From assembly GCA_021155905.1 (NCBI GenBank), contig JAJNBG010000016.1:62001-126000 (forward strand): a stretch of DNA of 64,000 bases, written 5' to 3'. Position 1 is the stretch's first letter. Every line of letters starts with the position of its first letter. The position numbers were made by a program, and so were the translations under genes. The DNA is from Bacteroidota bacterium. Lineage in GTDB: Bacteria > Bacteroidota > Bacteroidia > B-17B0 > Aurantibacillaceae. The notes beneath the pieces are model-generated. The model saw nothing but the letters and a program-made list of their open reading frames with translations. It was not told the origin of the DNA and ran no database searches. Of the stretch, positions 46,277 through 54,865 are shown piece after piece.

Positions 46277-47236
46277 GTGTTTAAACGGACCACCTTCATA
46301 TTTACGATCTTAGTCGCCTATATCGTTCTGCAGTTTTTATGGTGGGAGATTTTACTGGTGAGGCAATCAGATACGATTATTGCTCTGAAACAAAATATTG
46401 CAGCATTATCTTCCAGTGATGACTCTATCATTATCCGGGATATTGCCGATCTGCAGAATAAAAAAACCATCCGCCTGTATATGATCGTGGGTGAAGGAAC
46501 CGTTTTTTTAATCATTCTATTATTCGGTGTGTTCCAGGTGAGAAAGTCTATCCGGAAAGAAAAGGAACTCGCTGCGCAAAAAAATAATTTCATTTTGAGC
46601 GTGTCGCATGAATTAAAAACACCCATTGCTGCCACCAAATTACAATTGCAAACTTTATTGAAGCATGATCTCGAAAGGGACAAACAAAAAGAATTGTTGA
46701 ATAATGCTCTTAATGAAACCAGCCGCCTGCATAAACTGGTAGACAATGTGCTCATGGCTAACCAGATTGAAAATAAAAACCTTAGCACACAGAAAGAAAA
46801 CCTTAACCTCAGTGCCCTGGTGGAAGATACGGTGAAACGTTATTTCTCAGAACAGCTGGAACATAAAACGATTACGCTAAACATCGAACCGAACATTACT
46901 TATTTTGGTGACAAAGAATTATTGCCCTCCATCGTTATCAACCTCATTGAGAACGCTATTAAATATTCTTTCGAGGCTGTTTGCATTGCGGTGGTCCTGA
47001 AATTAGTCAACCAAAAACCTTTGCTGGAAATAAAAGACACTGGTTGTGGTATCCCAGACGCGGAGAAAGAAACCATCTTTCATAAATTTTACCGCAGCGG
47101 CAGTGAACATACCCGCAAGACCAAAGGTACCGGCATTGGCTTGTACATTGTGAAGAGTATTTGCGATCTGCACGGCATTCAAATCAAGGCCCTGGATCAT
47201 AATCCGCAGGGCAGTATTTTTCAGTTACAGTTTTAG
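46277..47236 (+). CDS. Orphan sensor histidine kinase
   Basis: A 319-residue membrane kinase starting at a GTG, 16 bases after the type B T9SS gene. Helices at about 6-25 and 73-92 enclose a small periplasmic loop (about 45 residues). HisKA phospho-acceptor His in SVSHELKTPIAATK (near residue 114), ATP-binding domain with N-box NLIENAIKYS, G1 DTGCGIPD, F-box FHKFYRSGSEH and G2 GTGIGLYIV. No response regulator gene is adjacent, so its partner must lie elsewhere. Confidence 0.9.
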   Translation: MFKRTTFIFTILVAYIVLQFLWWEILLVRQSDTIIALKQNIAALSSSDDSIIIRDIADLQNKKTIRLYMIVGEGTVFLIILLFGVFQVRKSIRKEKELAAQKNNFILSVSHELKTPIAATKLQLQTLLKHDLERDKQKELLNNALNETSRLHKLVDNVLMANQIENKNLSTQKENLNLSALVEDTVKRYFSEQLEHKTITLNIEPNITYFGDKELLPSIVINLIENAIKYSFEAVCIAVVLKLVNQKPLLEIKDTGCGIPDAEKETIFHKFYRSGSEHTRKTKGTGIGLYIVKSICDLHGIQIKALDHNPQGSIFQLQF

Positions 47237-47246
47237 GAGGATCAGA

Positions 47247-47362
47247 GTTCTCGCAGAGCGACGCAGAAGTTGGCGCAGAGACGCGCAGATCGATAATTGT
47301 TCGGCAGCACTCCGCGAATTTCAGCGTTAAAATCTGCGGAACTCTGCGCGAAATGATCTAGC
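47247..47362. repeat. CGCAGAG-type imperfect inverted repeat
   Basis: Between the kinase stop and the binding-protein gene. Several CGCAGAG/CTCTGCG words repeat (GCGCAGAGACGCGCAGAT near 47271-47290; ATCTGCGGAACTCTGCGC near 47334-47351 in the opposite sense). GCGCAGAG pairs with CTCTGCGC and GCAGAT with ATCTGC. Such GC-rich palindromic intergenic repeats are widespread in Bacteroidota genomes; origin unknown. Confidence 0.6.
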
Positions 47363-47426
47363 GCATATTGCTAAGAAAGACATTTCATGATAAAATATGT
47401 ATTTTTATCCGCATCAAATTCAACGT

Positions 47427-48554
47427 ATGTTCAGACTATTCATTATTTTATTCTCCCTGTTCCTCTTTGCCTGCAACACAAGTGTTGAACAGAAAAAGCA
47501 AAACGAAACAGCGACAAACACGTCTTTATCTTACGCCAAACGTTTCGCTGTCAAAAAATATGCAAACTATACAGTACTGGAATTACTGGGAAATAAAAAC
47601 GACGCAGAGGTTACCGCCAGTTTTGTATTGTACCGGAAGGAGAAACCTGTTTACACAAAAGATGCGTACTACATTAAAACTCCCGTGAGCCGCGTGGCAT
47701 GCATGAGTTCTATTTATACAACGATGCTGGCAGAGCTGCATTGCGAGCAGTTCATCGTGGCTATCGACAATGTGGACTATTATACCAATCCTTACATTCA
47801 GCAAAAGGTGACGGAAAACAAAGTCATAGAATTATCCAAAGGACCCCAGATCGAAATCGAAAAAACCATTGCCCTGAAACCGGACCTCTTCCTGACCTTC
47901 GGCATGGGTAATCCCAAAACAGACATCGATCAGAAACTCCTGCAGTCAGGATTACCCGTTGCGATCAGTATTGACCATTTAGAAGAGACACCTTTGGCAA
48001 GAGCCGAGTGGATCAAATTCTTTGCCTGCTTTTTTAATAAAGAAGCCATGGCAGATTCATTATTCACGGCCACGGCCAAACGCTATAATGACCTGAAAAT
48101 GATTGCACAACAAAACACACACAAGCCAACCGTACTCACCGAAATAAAATACGGCGATGCCTGGTATGTACCTTCCGGAAAAAGCTATATGGCCAACCTG
48201 ATCAACGACGCCGGTGGTAATTATTTCTGGAAAGATGATCAGAAAGTGGGAAGCACACCTCTGCCTTTTGAGAAGGTATATGCCAAAGCCAAAGACTGTG
48301 ATTTCTGGATCAACCAGTATAACGTGAACACGAGGAAAGAACTCATCAGTTACGATGAACGTTATGGTTTATTTAAAGCCTTCAAAGAAGGAAATCTCTA
48401 TAATAACAACAAGGTCCAAAACTCCGGAGGCTACAGTAATTACTGGGAGACCGGGATTACACATCCGGATGATGTGTTAGCGGACCTCATTAAGATCTTT
48501 GCTCCGGCTTTTATGCCGCAGCATGAGTTTGTTTATTATAAAAAGATACAGTAA
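47427..48554 (+). CDS. Periplasmic binding lipoprotein of an iron-siderophore/cobalamin-type ABC importer
   Basis: From the ATG at 47427 (the upstream ATG at 47397 precedes the signal and adds ten residues) it starts FRLFIILFSLFLFAC with lipobox Cys16. The mature part is a helical-backbone binding protein of the FecB/BtuF kind: SRVACMSSIYTTMLAELHC..., ALKPDLFLTFGMGNP, LPVAISIDHLEETPLARAEWIKF, SGKSYMANLINDAGGNYFW and a C-terminal NYWETGITHPDDVLADLIKIF. The permease and ATPase genes are 833 bases downstream, with repeat elements in between, so the operon is interrupted. Substrate (iron chelate, haem or cobalamin) cannot be decided. Confidence 0.85.
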   Translation: MFRLFIILFSLFLFACNTSVEQKKQNETATNTSLSYAKRFAVKKYANYTVLELLGNKNDAEVTASFVLYRKEKPVYTKDAYYIKTPVSRVACMSSIYTTMLAELHCEQFIVAIDNVDYYTNPYIQQKVTENKVIELSKGPQIEIEKTIALKPDLFLTFGMGNPKTDIDQKLLQSGLPVAISIDHLEETPLARAEWIKFFACFFNKEAMADSLFTATAKRYNDLKMIAQQNTHKPTVLTEIKYGDAWYVPSGKSYMANLINDAGGNYFWKDDQKVGSTPLPFEKVYAKAKDCDFWINQYNVNTRKELISYDERYGLFKAFKEGNLYNNNKVQNSGGYSNYWETGITHPDDVLADLIKIFAPAFMPQHEFVYYKKIQ

Positions 48555-48565
48555 TGATTTTTTCT

Positions 48566-48780
48566 GATCCTTTTGCAAAAGGATCCAAAAGCTTATTCTT
48601 CTTTTCTTTTTGCGTGAATCCAGAACTAACTTTTTGTCTTGATACAGTATTTCATTTATTTCTTATGTTACTTTTTTTCTTAGTCAAGGGCAATTGTGTG
48701 GTAGGCAATTGAGCCAGTCTATGCGCAGAGTAAACAAAAAAGACATCCCGATAGCTATCGGGACAAAACGATGTCTCCGC
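48566..48780 (+). repeat. Degenerate copy of the structured intergenic element
   Basis: Starts with a 20-bp perfect palindrome, GATCC-TTTTGCAAAA-GGATC (48566-48585), equivalent in position to the GATACTTTT hairpin of the other copies but with compensated bases. The first pseudoknot arm (AACTTTTTGT-CTTGAT, 48628-48643) is present, its second arm is broken; it reappears inverted in the element at 59909-60150. A TCCCGATAGCTATCGGGA palindrome (48746-48763) inside GACATC/GATGTC closes the region. No gene is supported here. Confidence 0.6.
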
Positions 48781-48810
48781 GCTCTTTTCTAAGTTTCGCC
48801 ACCAAAAGAT

Positions 48811-49080
48811 GACGATACTTTTGCGAAAAGTATCCAAAAGCTTCTTTATCTTACTTTTTTCCTTGATGAAAAAAGTAACAAAAAAATCAAGAACGAACGC
48901 CAACTCCAATCTTTTTGGGGCGCACAGCGCAAGTACTCCCAAAAAAATTGGCAGCGTACTTCCTGGCTCTTCGCTAAAAATGTTTGCCAAACATTTTTTA
49001 ACGCTCAGCCCTGCACCGTTCGTTCACGTCCCCGCGCTATTCCACTGATGTTCTATTTAATTTATATGTGCTCAAAACTA
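48811..49080 (+). repeat. Structured intergenic element, copy 1
   Basis: Non-coding. Hairpin GATACTTTT/AAAAGTATC (48814-48834); then stem TTACTTTTTTC (48851-48861) with loop CTTGAT (48862-48867) and arm GAAAAAAGTAA (48868-48878). Downstream ATCAAG (48886-48891) is complementary to that loop. Outer stem GAACGAACG (48891-48899) pairs with CGTTCGTTC (49017-49025), enclosing CCAATCTTTTTGGG (48906-48919) paired with CCCAAAAAAATTGG (48938-48951) and an AAAAATGTTTG/AAACATTTTT hairpin. Ends in a TTTATATGTGCT-AAAACT tail. Compare the copies at 49105, 56441, 59623 and 59909. Confidence 0.8.
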
Positions 49081-49104
49081 AAAATGGACAAATCGGGCCG
49101 GAGT

Positions 49105-49345
49105 TTATAAGAGAGGTGTGCTATAAAACTCTGATAGCATGGCGCTAGCAACTCTCTGCATACGTTGGTAATAGTGCGGTTGGTTTTGGCGAAAGAGTGC
49201 GAACCGCCATTTTTTTACTCCGTTTTCAGGGCCGCCCTGCGCGCAAAAAATGGCGGTTGGTCTTTCGCCTTGAATTTTTGTTTCTTTTTGTTCAAGCAAA
49301 AAGAAAAGGAAGGACGCTTTTGGATACTTTTCGCAAAAGTATCAG
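49105..49345 (-). repeat. Structured intergenic element, copy 2 (inverted)
   Basis: Same layout as the copy at 48811 but on the minus strand, tail to tail with it. Palindrome GATACTTTT-CGC-AAAAGTATC (49323-49343). Stem TTTCTTTTTG/CAAAAAGAAA (49281-49306) with loop TTCAAG (minus strand CTTGAA), complementary to CTTGAA at 49269-49274 (plus strand). Outer stem GGCGAAAGA (49188-49196)/TCTTTCGCC (49261-49269). Inner stem of 14 bp AACCGCCATTTTTT (49202-49215)/AAAAAATGGCGGTT (49245-49258). The sequences differ from copy 1 but the pairings are kept. Confidence 0.8.
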
Positions 49346-49374
49346 CAGTTTAATTCAGAATAAGAAAAGAAATG

Positions 49375-49382
49375 TAAATTTG
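49375..49382 (+). promoter_or_regulatory. TAAATTTG box just before the permease gene
   Basis: Matches TAnnTTTG and ends 5 bases before the TTG start at 49388, implying a nearly leaderless mRNA or a fortuitous match. It is positioned after the structured repeats, so it could restore expression of the ABC genes cut off from the binding-protein gene. Confidence 0.3.
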
Positions 49383-49387
49383 AAAGA

Positions 49388-50386
49388 TTGACTAAACAAC
49401 GCTTCATAGCAACCACAATATATTTAATGCTGCTTATAGTAGCATTAATCACCTGCGACCTATGCTTTGGGAGCGTAAACTTATTTTCACTGGATCGGTC
49501 AGATCCTTTGTTTCAAACCATCCTTTATGATATACGCCTGCCTAAAACCTTAACGGCCGTTGTAGCAGGATCAGGGTTGGCGTTATGTGGTTTGTTGATG
49601 CAGAGTTTATTTCGCAACCCATTGGCCGGGCCTTATGTATTGGGCGTGAGCAGCGGCGCCAGTTTATTTGTGGCAGTAGCAACTATGCTCATCAGCTCCG
49701 TGAATATCTCCGGGTTTTATTTCATGGGAAAAAGTATTGTGACCCTGTTCTCCATTGGCGGTGCATTTTTTGTGACTCTGATTATTTTAATGGTGTCACG
49801 GAAAAACAAAAATAACGTGACGCTTTTACTGGTGGGTTTAATGGTGGGACAGGTATTAGGGGCCTTACAGGGACTTATTGAATTTATGAGCAGTGCTGAT
49901 AATTTAAAAACATTTATCTTATGGGGCATGGGCAGCGTCGGCAGCACCACACTTACCGATGTGTGGTTCATGGTTCCCGTATTTTTTGCGGCTGTGATCG
50001 CGGGTTTCTTTTTGATAAGATCATTGAATGCTATTTTACTGAATGAACAATACGCGCAGAACCTGGGCGTGAATGTGAACCGTTTACGGGTTACTATCAT
50101 CATCATCACCGCCATGCTGGTGGGTGTGATCACGGCATTTTGTGGACCTATAGCTTTTGTAGGTATTTCTGTCCCTATTGCTTCACGCTTGTTTTTTAAG
50201 ACGTCCCATCATTTGCACCAGATGGTGTTTTGTTTGCTGCTGGGAGCCTGCGTGGTTCTCGCGGCCGATGTCATCTGCCAGTTAGTAAGTAACCAACTGA
50301 TGCTGCCGATCAATACGGTTACCACCATCATTGGTTCACCGGTGGTGATTTATTTATTATTCAAATCCAAACTGAGTGTAGGATGA
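49388..50386 (+). CDS. FecCD-family ABC permease
   Basis: A 332-residue inner-membrane permease with nine to ten helices. Family motifs: DIRLPKTLTAVVAGSGLALCGLLMQSLFRNPLAGPYVLGVSSGA near residues 54-97 (here quoted in part), ILWGMGSVGSTT, ALLLNEQYAQNLGVNVNRLR (coupling-helix region) and FCGPIAFVGISVPIASRLFF. Start is TTG (no early in-frame ATG; next Met is inside the first helix). Its stop overlaps the ATPase gene (ATGA). With the lipoprotein at 47427 it should form an importer for an iron chelate, haem or cobalamin. Confidence 0.92.
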   Translation: MTKQRFIATTIYLMLLIVALITCDLCFGSVNLFSLDRSDPLFQTILYDIRLPKTLTAVVAGSGLALCGLLMQSLFRNPLAGPYVLGVSSGASLFVAVATMLISSVNISGFYFMGKSIVTLFSIGGAFFVTLIILMVSRKNKNNVTLLLVGLMVGQVLGALQGLIEFMSSADNLKTFILWGMGSVGSTTLTDVWFMVPVFFAAVIAGFFLIRSLNAILLNEQYAQNLGVNVNRLRVTIIIITAMLVGVITAFCGPIAFVGISVPIASRLFFKTSHHLHQMVFCLLLGACVVLAADVICQLVSNQLMLPINTVTTIIGSPVVIYLLFKSKLSVG

Positions 50387-51057
50387 TAGCGGTTAAGCAA
50401 CTGGAAATAGGTTACAGAAAAGGGAAACATCCCGTGAGCGTGTTTAGTAACATGAACATGAGCCTGGATGCCGGCGACCTCGTTGGCTTAATGGGCGATA
50501 ACGGTATTGGTAAATCCACCTTCATTAAAACCCTCACAGGAAATTTAACGCCACTCTCCGGGGAGATTACCTTAAATGGCAAAAGCATTACACAGTATTC
50601 TGCACAGGAACTGGCGACACAACTCTCGGTAGTGGTGACCGAAAAGATTGGCGGATTTAATTTAAGCGTGTGGGATGTGGTGGCCGCGGGCCGAACACCC
50701 TACATTAATATCTTCGGGAAATTAAGCGAAGACGATGAAGCGATAGTCATTAAAGCTTTGAAGCAACTGAACCTGTTGCCTTTAAAAGATAAGCTCATAG
50801 ATGAGCTCAGCGACGGGCAGCGCCAAAAGGTGATGATCGCCAAATCACTGGCTCAGCAAACATCGGTCATTGTTTTGGATGAGCCAACAGCCTTCCTCGA
50901 TCACAGTTCCCGTCACCATTTATTTTCTGTCCTCAAGCAACTCTGCACCGAACAGGGCAAGCTCATCATCGTTTCTTCCCACGACCTGGAACTCATGAAA
51001 ACCTACATCAACCGCTCCGTGACTATGGCGGAGGGGAATCGGTTGGAGGTTTTGTAA
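50383..51057 (+). CDS. ABC importer ATP-binding protein
   Basis: A 224-residue ATPase: Walker A GDNGIGKST (residues 38-46), signature LSDGQRQKVMIAKSL, Walker B VIVLDEPTAFLD, H-loop VSSHDLEL. Closest to the FecE/BtuD type of cobalamin/siderophore importers. Its ATG lies inside the permease stop region (four-base overlap), a sign of coupled translation. Confidence 0.92.
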   Translation: MIAVKQLEIGYRKGKHPVSVFSNMNMSLDAGDLVGLMGDNGIGKSTFIKTLTGNLTPLSGEITLNGKSITQYSAQELATQLSVVVTEKIGGFNLSVWDVVAAGRTPYINIFGKLSEDDEAIVIKALKQLNLLPLKDKLIDELSDGQRQKVMIAKSLAQQTSVIVLDEPTAFLDHSSRHHLFSVLKQLCTEQGKLIIVSSHDLELMKTYINRSVTMAEGNRLEVL

Positions 51058-51110
51058 GATTTCATTTCTTAAGTTTTTGTTTTCCAAAGGATTTATTAAC
51101 TTGCTTTCAA

Positions 51111-51299
51111 ATGATAGATTATTCTGAAGTATATATTTATTCTGATCAGCCCACTGCATGTCCCATTTGTGGAGTAAGGACAGAAATACTTTCCGATCTA
51201 TCACATACAATAGAAGAAACGCAGATCCACAAATGCCTCTCGAACAATTGCAATTATGAATTCATATTGCAATCCGAAAATACATTCATTTATGCTTAA
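51111..51299 (+). CDS. Small zinc-ribbon-like protein
   Basis: A 62-residue protein with the pattern Cys17-x-x-Cys20 (ACPICG), then Cys42 and Cys47 after His40 (HKCLSNNC), a likely treble-clef or zinc-ribbon mini-domain. It overlaps the Nudix gene (stop 51297-51299, Nudix ATG 51292), and the Nudix gene in turn overlaps the helicase gene, so all three are probably one operon. It may act as a nucleic-acid-binding adaptor. A family name cannot be given. Confidence 0.65.
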   Translation: MIDYSEVYIYSDQPTACPICGVRTEILSDLSHTIEETQIHKCLSNNCNYEFILQSENTFIYA

Positions 51300-51678
51300 T
51301 GTTACCTGCGCTATTATTCTGAAGGATAACAAAATCCTAGTGGCTCAAAGAAGCGAAACCATGAAACTTCCTTTAAAATGGGAATTCCCAGGAGGCAAGG
51401 TTGAAGAAAATGAAACTGAAGAAAATTGTCTACTAAGAGAAATTAAGGAAGAATTAAATCTCGACATTCAGATCTTAAAAAGACTTGAAACTAAGCGCTT
51501 TGATTATGACACATTTTCAATAAATCTTATACCTTTTATTTCACAGTATTTGACAGGCGAACTTGTATTATCAGAGCATAAAGCTGTTAAGTGGCTTTCA
51601 AAAGAAGAATTATTCCCACTAGACTGGGCCGCTGCAGATATACCTGTATTAGAAGAATTTTTAAAGTACAAGCTATGA
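51292..51678 (+). CDS. Nudix hydrolase, MutT/(deoxy)nucleoside triphosphate pyrophosphohydrolase type
   Basis: From the ATG at 51292 a 128-residue protein with the Nudix box at residues 35-57: G-x5-E41-x7-R49-E50-I-x-E53-E54-x-N56-L (the usual Gly at position 56 is Asn). Early motif TCAIILKDNKILVAQRSE and late LEEFLKYKL are as in MutT-like enzymes. It should hydrolyse nucleoside triphosphates, damaged or modified, to monophosphate and pyrophosphate. It overlaps both neighbours. The longer frame from 51256 is unsupported because its extra residues sit inside the preceding gene. Confidence 0.85.
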   Translation: MLNVTCAIILKDNKILVAQRSETMKLPLKWEFPGGKVEENETEENCLLREIKEELNLDIQILKRLETKRFDYDTFSINLIPFISQYLTGELVLSEHKAVKWLSKEELFPLDWAAADIPVLEEFLKYKL

Positions 51679-54600
51679 TGCAAATTGGGCTCTATGAACA
51701 ACTTGTAAATAAATTGATTTTGTCTAAACTGAATGATTTGGACAGAAATACTTTTTTTATAAAAGAAACTGAAATTGACAAAGCCGAAGCTTCAAAAATA
51801 CTATCACAATACTTAATGTCTGTGATTAAGGTTGCGCTAAATTTAATCTCTGGAGATGATAGCATAGAAAAACAAATCGAACTCTCCAACAAAATTATTT
51901 TACTATTAAAAACTGAATTAAAAGACGAGGACTTTGATGAAGATATTATAGAAGCGGAGGGCAAACTTCTTTCGGCTATTTTTCCAAAACTTGATGCACG
52001 TTTCTCAAATTTTGAAAATCATCTTAAAACAATCATTCCATACACCAGGTTATCTCAAAGCGAATTATTTACTGGAAACAATGCTGGCATTTCTTTAGAA
52101 AGTGAACTAAAGAAAGAAATACTCTCCTCTGATAAAATTTATTTTCTTGTGTCCTTTATTAAGTGGTCAGGGATAAGAATTTTTGAAAAAGAACTGAGTG
52201 AATTTACTCAAAAAGGTGGGCAGTTAAAGGTTATTACAACCTCCTATATGGGCGCAACCGAATTGAAAGCAGTAGAATATTTATCTAAATTGAAAAATAC
52301 TGAAATTAAAATTTCATACAATACAGATAATGAAAGATTGCATGCAAAATCATATTTGTTTTTCAGAAACACTGGATTTCACACAGGATACATTGGATCA
52401 TCTAATATGTCTCGATCAGCATTAACCAATGGTCTAGAATGGAATCTCAAAATAACAACCAAAGAAGTAGGACACATTATAGATAAGTTTCAAAAAACAT
52501 TTGAGACTTATTGGCTTGATAAGGAATTTGAGCTGTTTAATATCGACATTGATGCTGAAAAATTAAGGTTAGCCTTACAAAAAGAAAAATCGTTCGACAG
52601 CGCCAAGGGCATAACATTTTTTGATATTAATCCCTTTCCTTTTCAACAAGAAGTATTAGAAAAACTAGAGGTAGAAAGAAAGGTGCATGGCCGTTTTAGA
52701 AACCTTATAGTAGCTGCAACTGGCACAGGAAAAACCGTTATATCAGCCTTTGACTTTAAAATCTTTAGAAAATCGAATCCGAGTGCTAAACTTTTATTCG
52801 TCGCTCATAGAAAAGAGATTTTGCAACAAGCGCAAACTACCTTTCAGGGGATTTTAAAGGACAATAATTTTGGTCAATTATGGGTGGATGGCCAAGAACC
52901 TAGTAATTATGATTGTGTTTTTGCTTCAGTACAAACATTAAATAATAGGATTAAATCTTTGAATTTTTCAGATTCCTTTTATGATTATATAATTATTGAT
53001 GAGGCTCATCATATTCCAGCGGCTAGTTATAGGGATTTTATTGATTTATTTAATCCCAAAATATTACTTGGTTTAACCGCTACCCCAGAAAGAATGGATG
53101 GAGGAGATATCCTTAAGGATTTTTCAAATACTATTGCAGCTGAAATTAGATTACCAGAAGCAATGAATAGAAAATTGCTTTGCCCTTTTCAATATTTTGG
53201 GATAACAGATAGTGTCGATTTGTCAAATGCAGAATGGAAAAACGGCAAATACGTTCCTAGTGAACTCACAAAACTATACACTAAGAACGATAAGAGAGTT
53301 GCAGAGATCCTTGCAAATTTGAATAAGTATCTTACTGATATTTATAATGTAAGGGCGCTTGGGTTTTGTGTTTCGCAGGAGCACGCACAATACATGGCAG
53401 AAAAATTCACGTTAGTTGGATTAAAAGCCGATTACTTGGTAAGTTCTAGAAACGAACTAAGAGATGAGCTAAGAAAAAAGTTTTCAAATAAGGAGATCAA
53501 TTATCTTTTTGTGGTAGATATATTCAATGAAGGTGTGGACATTCCAGACATAGACACTATTTTGTTTCTAAGACCAACGGAAAGTCTAACCGTTTTTTTA
53601 CAGCAACTTGGACGGGGACTAAGACTTTCTGAAAACAAAGAGTGTTTAACTGTTTTAGATTTTGTTGGGAATTCAAGGCCGGAATATGATTTTGAGAAAA
53701 AATACAGAGCATTAGTTGGAAAAACAAATACCATAATACAAAAAGAGATTGAGGATGACTTTCCGCATTTACCATTAGGTTGTTCTATCATATTAGAGGA
53801 AAAAGCAAAGCAATTTATTCTAGAGAATATTCAAAAAGCAACTTCGATTAACGTAAATCAATTAATAAATAAAATAAGAAATTTTCAGCACCAAACGACT
53901 TTACCACTCACTCTTAAAAATTTTATTGAATTCTATCAAATACCTCTTCAAACGATTTACAAAAAACATAACTGGAAGCAGCTATGTAAATTGGCGGGCC
54001 AAATTGGTGATTATTCATCTCAAAATGAAAATGAAATACATCGGGCAATAAGTAAGAAATGGCTTTCAAGTGCTTCAACTAGTTATTTTAAATTCATTTT
54101 ATCTTTAGCTAAAGAAAACTTCAATGTTTCAGTAAATGAACTAAACAATGAAGAAAAAACAATGTGTTTAATGCTTCATTATGATATTTGGCAAAACTCA
54201 GGAACTAAAACCCTTGAATCAAGTATCAAAGCTATAGGTGAAAATAAAGAACTAGTAAACGAAATTATAGAAGTACTTGAGATTTTAATCGACAAAATAG
54301 ATTTCTTAGAAACCGAAGTGGACCTTCCATACACACAACCATTAAAACTTCACAGCCGATATACAAGAGACCAGATTTTAGCTGCTTTTGGTTTCCATAC
54401 ATATGAAAAGAAAAGTGAAATAAGAGAGGGCGTTGCATTTTCAAAAGAAAAAAATACCGAGCTACTCTTCATTACACTAAATAAATCCGAAAAAGACTTC
54501 TCGCCAACTACCTTATATGAAGATTTTGCAATTAGTGAAACATTATTCCATTGGCAAACACAAAATTCAGTAAGACCTGAAAAAGGGAAAGGATTGTCGT

Positions 54601-54812
54601 ACATTAATCATATCCGAGAACAAAGACGGATTTTACTTTTCGTAAGGGAGCGCAATGAAGATGAATATGGTAATACAATGGGTTCAGTTTTCCTAGGTGA
54701 AGGGGAACTAATTGAATCCTCTGGTTCTAAACCAATGAGTATTAAATGGGAATTAAAAGAACCGATGCCGCCCTACTTTTGGAAGGATTCAGCAAAGATG
54801 GCAATAGGATAA
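51675..54812 (+). CDS. PLD-nuclease/SF2 helicase protein (DUF3427-type)
   Basis: A 1045-residue protein from the ATG at 51675, which overlaps the Nudix stop by four bases; the frame opens further upstream but that part lies in the Nudix gene. N-terminal region (about 1-130) helical; phospholipase-D-like nuclease about 130-310 with His223-x-Lys and GYIGSSNMSRSAL; SF2 helicase about 320-720 with Walker A AATGTGKT (about 350), DEAH box IIDEAHHI (about 442), GLTATPER, and motif VI QQLGRGLRLS (about 645). A C-terminal domain of about 300 residues (RYTRDQILAAFGFHTYEKKSEIREGV, LFITLNKSEKDFSPTTLYEDFAISETLFHWQTQ in pieces) matches DUF3427. The region looks AT-richer than its neighbours. Probably a DNA-processing defence or repair enzyme. 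Confidence 0.85.
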   Translation: MMQIGLYEQLVNKLILSKLNDLDRNTFFIKETEIDKAEASKILSQYLMSVIKVALNLISGDDSIEKQIELSNKIILLLKTELKDEDFDEDIIEAEGKLLSAIFPKLDARFSNFENHLKTIIPYTRLSQSELFTGNNAGISLESELKKEILSSDKIYFLVSFIKWSGIRIFEKELSEFTQKGGQLKVITTSYMGATELKAVEYLSKLKNTEIKISYNTDNERLHAKSYLFFRNTGFHTGYIGSSNMSRSALTNGLEWNLKITTKEVGHIIDKFQKTFETYWLDKEFELFNIDIDAEKLRLALQKEKSFDSAKGITFFDINPFPFQQEVLEKLEVERKVHGRFRNLIVAATGTGKTVISAFDFKIFRKSNPSAKLLFVAHRKEILQQAQTTFQGILKDNNFGQLWVDGQEPSNYDCVFASVQTLNNRIKSLNFSDSFYDYIIIDEAHHIPAASYRDFIDLFNPKILLGLTATPERMDGGDILKDFSNTIAAEIRLPEAMNRKLLCPFQYFGITDSVDLSNAEWKNGKYVPSELTKLYTKNDKRVAEILANLNKYLTDIYNVRALGFCVSQEHAQYMAEKFTLVGLKADYLVSSRNELRDELRKKFSNKEINYLFVVDIFNEGVDIPDIDTILFLRPTESLTVFLQQLGRGLRLSENKECLTVLDFVGNSRPEYDFEKKYRALVGKTNTIIQKEIEDDFPHLPLGCSIILEEKAKQFILENIQKATSINVNQLINKIRNFQHQTTLPLTLKNFIEFYQIPLQTIYKKHNWKQLCKLAGQIGDYSSQNENEIHRAISKKWLSSASTSYFKFILSLAKENFNVSVNELNNEEKTMCLMLHYDIWQNSGTKTLESSIKAIGENKELVNEIIEVLEILIDKIDFLETEVDLPYTQPLKLHSRYTRDQILAAFGFHTYEKKSEIREGVAFSKEKNTELLFITLNKSEKDFSPTTLYEDFAISETLFHWQTQNSVRPEKGKGLSYINHIREQRRILLFVRERNEDEYGNTMGSVFLGEGELIESSGSKPMSIKWELKEPMPPYFWKDSAKMAIG

Positions 54813-54865
54813 TCCTCATGCATTGCGCAGTTCTTCAAATCAATAGATACCAATCTCTTTCAATA

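Noticed and set aside
48652..49299. Short open frames between the binding-protein and permease genes
   Set aside because: They run through repeat elements whose copies elsewhere keep base pairing but not reading frame.
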